Shown: one piece after another, positions 62,764 to 64,000 of the stretch
Layout: every line of letters starts with the position of its first letter
Numbering within the stretch: position 1 is the first letter of the stretch
Assembly: GCF_006016075.1 (NCBI RefSeq)
Contig: NZ_CP040093.1
Location: 2,335,501-2,399,500 of the forward strand
Direction of reading: 5' to 3'
Source: Caloramator sp. E03
GTDB lineage: Bacteria; Bacillota; Clostridia; Clostridiales; Caloramatoraceae
Length of the DNA stretch: 64,000 nt
Program-made: the position numbers and the translations under genes
Notes under the pieces: generated by a model
The model's input: the letters and a program-made list of their open reading frames with translations, nothing else
Databases searched by the model: none
What the model was told of the DNA's origin: nothing

Positions 62764-62831
62764 AATAAATATGATTGTATTTTTATATATTATATAAGAT
62801 ATAAAAAATGGAATGCATGAGAGGTTTGAGT

Positions 62832-63215
62832 ATGATAAAAAGAATGAAAGAAAAAATAAATGAATTAAAGAAGCAGGTTTTTGCTTTATATCTGGCATAT
62901 AAAAAGAAGGAGACGCCTTTAATTGCAAAGGTCTTTACTGCTATTGTTGTTGCATATGCACTAAGCCCCATAGACCTGATACCTGACTTTATTCCTGTAT
63001 TAGGATATTTGGACGACTTCATACTGATACCTATGGGTGTTGCAATTGCATTAAAGTTGATACCAGTAGAAATTATGGAAGAATGCAGGAAAGAAGCCGA
63101 GACAAAATTGAAAAGTGATATTCCAGAAGCCAAGGCAGCAGGTGTGATTATTGTAATGCTGTGGATATTAATTTTAGGATTTATCGGGTATAGAATACTT
63201 AAAATTATTATATAG
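62832..63215 (+). CDS. YkvA (DUF1232) family membrane protein
   Basis: About 127 residues. It contains the DUF1232 signature VVAYALSPIDLIPDFIPVLGYLDDFILIP and a C-terminal membrane helix (about 103-124). Function is unknown. The frame extends to 62808, but GAGAGGTTTGAGT is the ribosome binding site for the ATG at 62832. It lies between the metallochaperone and the permease on the same strand. Confidence 0.88.
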   Translation: MIKRMKEKINELKKQVFALYLAYKKKETPLIAKVFTAIVVAYALSPIDLIPDFIPVLGYLDDFILIPMGVAIALKLIPVEIMEECRKEAETKLKSDIPEAKAAGVIIVMLWILILGFIGYRILKIII

Positions 63216-63257
63216 ATAAGATATTATAAATTATTTAAATAGAAAGAAGGGATCAAT

Positions 63258-63983
63258 TTGGATACTCTATGGACATACATTGTTCTTTTCGCAGGCAGTT
63301 TTTTGGCTGCTGCAATATCAGGAGCAGCAGGTTTTGGAGGTGCGTTGCTGTTGCTTCCACTCTTATCGAAAACAATTGGTACAACAATGGCTGTGCCGAT
63401 ATTAACAATTGCACAGTTAATTGGCAATTTATCACGGGTTTTCTTTGGTTTTAAACAAATTAAATGGAAACCTGTATATATGTTTATAATAGGTGCAGTA
63501 CCAATGAGTGTCTTAGGAGCATTTTCTTTTGTAAAAGTGCAGAAAGAAATCATTACAAGAGGAATTGGATTTGCTATTATTGTTTTTGTGGCATTAAAAT
63601 ATTTCAAAGTGCTTAAATTTGAACCTAGCGACAGAACAATGCTGATTGGCGGGGCAGTGACAGGTTTGATTTCAGGTCTTGTCGGCAGCGCAGGACCGAT
63701 AGGGGCGGCATTGTTTCTTTCATTGAACCTTTCACCTGTATCATACATTGCAAGTGAAGCAGTAACTGCTGTTGCTATGCACATTTCAAAGACAGTTATT
63801 TATCAGAGGTATCTTGGTATTGGACTATATGCGCTGGGAATTGGATTATTCATGGGTATTGCTATGATTACAGGCACATGGGCTGGCAAAAAAGTGATTG
63901 AAAAAATGCCTAAAGAAAAATTTGTGAAGTTTGTAGGTATTCTTTTAACACTTATTGGATTACAAATGATGATATGGGGTTAA
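63258..63983 (+). CDS. TauE/SafE (TSUP) family permease
   Basis: A 241-residue membrane protein with about eight hydrophobic segments. Family stretches are AAAISGAAGFGGALLLLPLL near the start and GLISGLVGSAGPIGAALFLS in the second half. TSUP permeases export sulfite, sulfoacetate or other organic anions; the substrate here is unknown. The TTG start has AGAAGGGATC upstream. The gene is complete, with its stop 17 bases before the window end. Confidence 0.9.
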   Translation: MDTLWTYIVLFAGSFLAAAISGAAGFGGALLLLPLLSKTIGTTMAVPILTIAQLIGNLSRVFFGFKQIKWKPVYMFIIGAVPMSVLGAFSFVKVQKEIITRGIGFAIIVFVALKYFKVLKFEPSDRTMLIGGAVTGLISGLVGSAGPIGAALFLSLNLSPVSYIASEAVTAVAMHISKTVIYQRYLGIGLYALGIGLFMGIAMITGTWAGKKVIEKMPKEKFVKFVGILLTLIGLQMMIWG

Positions 63984-64000
63984 GTAATTCTCCAATTCAA

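Larger units (their letters stand above)
60656..64000 (+). mobile_element. Putative second Tn7-like element or island, glmS-proximal end plus first cargo genes (continues beyond window)
   Basis: TGTATAT at 60656 faces the TGTAT tip of the mini-element 39 bp away, and is followed 12 bp later by six contiguous 20-bp repeats, as expected for an outer end with its transposase-binding array. The genes from 61079 to the window end have higher GC and different codon use from glmS and earlier genes. They do not form a known pathway, and one is a typical mobile-element passenger (pRiA4b ORF-3). No tns gene or distal end is in view, so the extent is unknown. Confidence 0.4.

Overview
The window looks like chromosomal DNA of a low-GC, spore-forming, fermentative member of the Clostridia. 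The signs are A/T-rich codon use, AGGAGG-type ribosome binding sites with frequent TTG and GTG starts, and sporulation genes (yunB, a DUF3787 small spore protein). Anaerobic ferredoxin enzymes (NifJ and a VOR-type 2-oxoacid:ferredoxin oxidoreductase), butyrate kinases and Gram-positive riboswitches point the same way. The genus cannot be fixed from the sequence alone.

Layout. 1-5.7 kb: a DUF2156 protein (5' end outside the window), an ATP-grasp protein, a class A penicillin-binding protein, yunB, and an hpt gene broken by a frameshift. 5.8-7.1 kb: a complete IS30-family element. 7.2-16.7 kb: hflX, tRNA-Gln, a membrane phosphodiesterase, small envelope and zinc-ribbon genes, a nucleotidyltransferase, DegV, and a MocR regulator next to a MATE exporter. 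16.7-23.5 kb: a probable sporulation surface or glycan cluster (two glycosyltransferases, a methyltransferase, two DUF6385-type proteins, an NlpC/P60 peptidase). 23.6-26.7 kb: a probable fluoride riboswitch in front of two MutS-like ATPase genes. 26.8-41 kb: nifJ, gamma-carbonic anhydrase, small genes, a lysine riboswitch with an NhaC transporter, an NhaD/ArsB transporter, a PIG-L deacetylase, an L,D-transpeptidase and a coiled-coil membrane protein. 41-44.7 kb: cdaA-cdaR-FAD protein. 44.9-51.3 kb: buk-ptb-buk-ATPase-vor, which reads as one pathway from branched-chain 2-oxoacids through acyl-CoA and acyl-phosphate to acid plus ATP. 51.4-54.2 kb: a metNIQ operon under a SAM-I riboswitch. 54.3-60.1 kb: cstA, glmM, the glmS ribozyme and glmS.

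The most unusual stretch starts at the glmS stop codon. About 700 bp there hold 20-bp units of the type AATAAAGTTGGTTC: three contiguous units, then three spaced inverted units, then six contiguous units. The spacing, orientation and position relative to glmS match the end architecture of Tn7-like transposons at attTn7. The simplest reading is a transposase-less mini-element (about 60101-60616) followed by the glmS-proximal end (from 60656) of a second, larger element. Its cargo would start with the genes at 61-64 kb (pRiA4b ORF-3-like protein, damaged flavodoxin, iron-sulfur metallochaperone, YkvA, TauE/SafE), whose base and codon use differ from the core genes. No transposase is visible, so this is an inference from DNA architecture.

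Several genes have a start better supported by the ribosome binding site than the longest frame. In many cases an upstream GTG or ATG is itself part of a GGTGAT or GGAGG ribosome binding site; corrected starts are used in the feature list.
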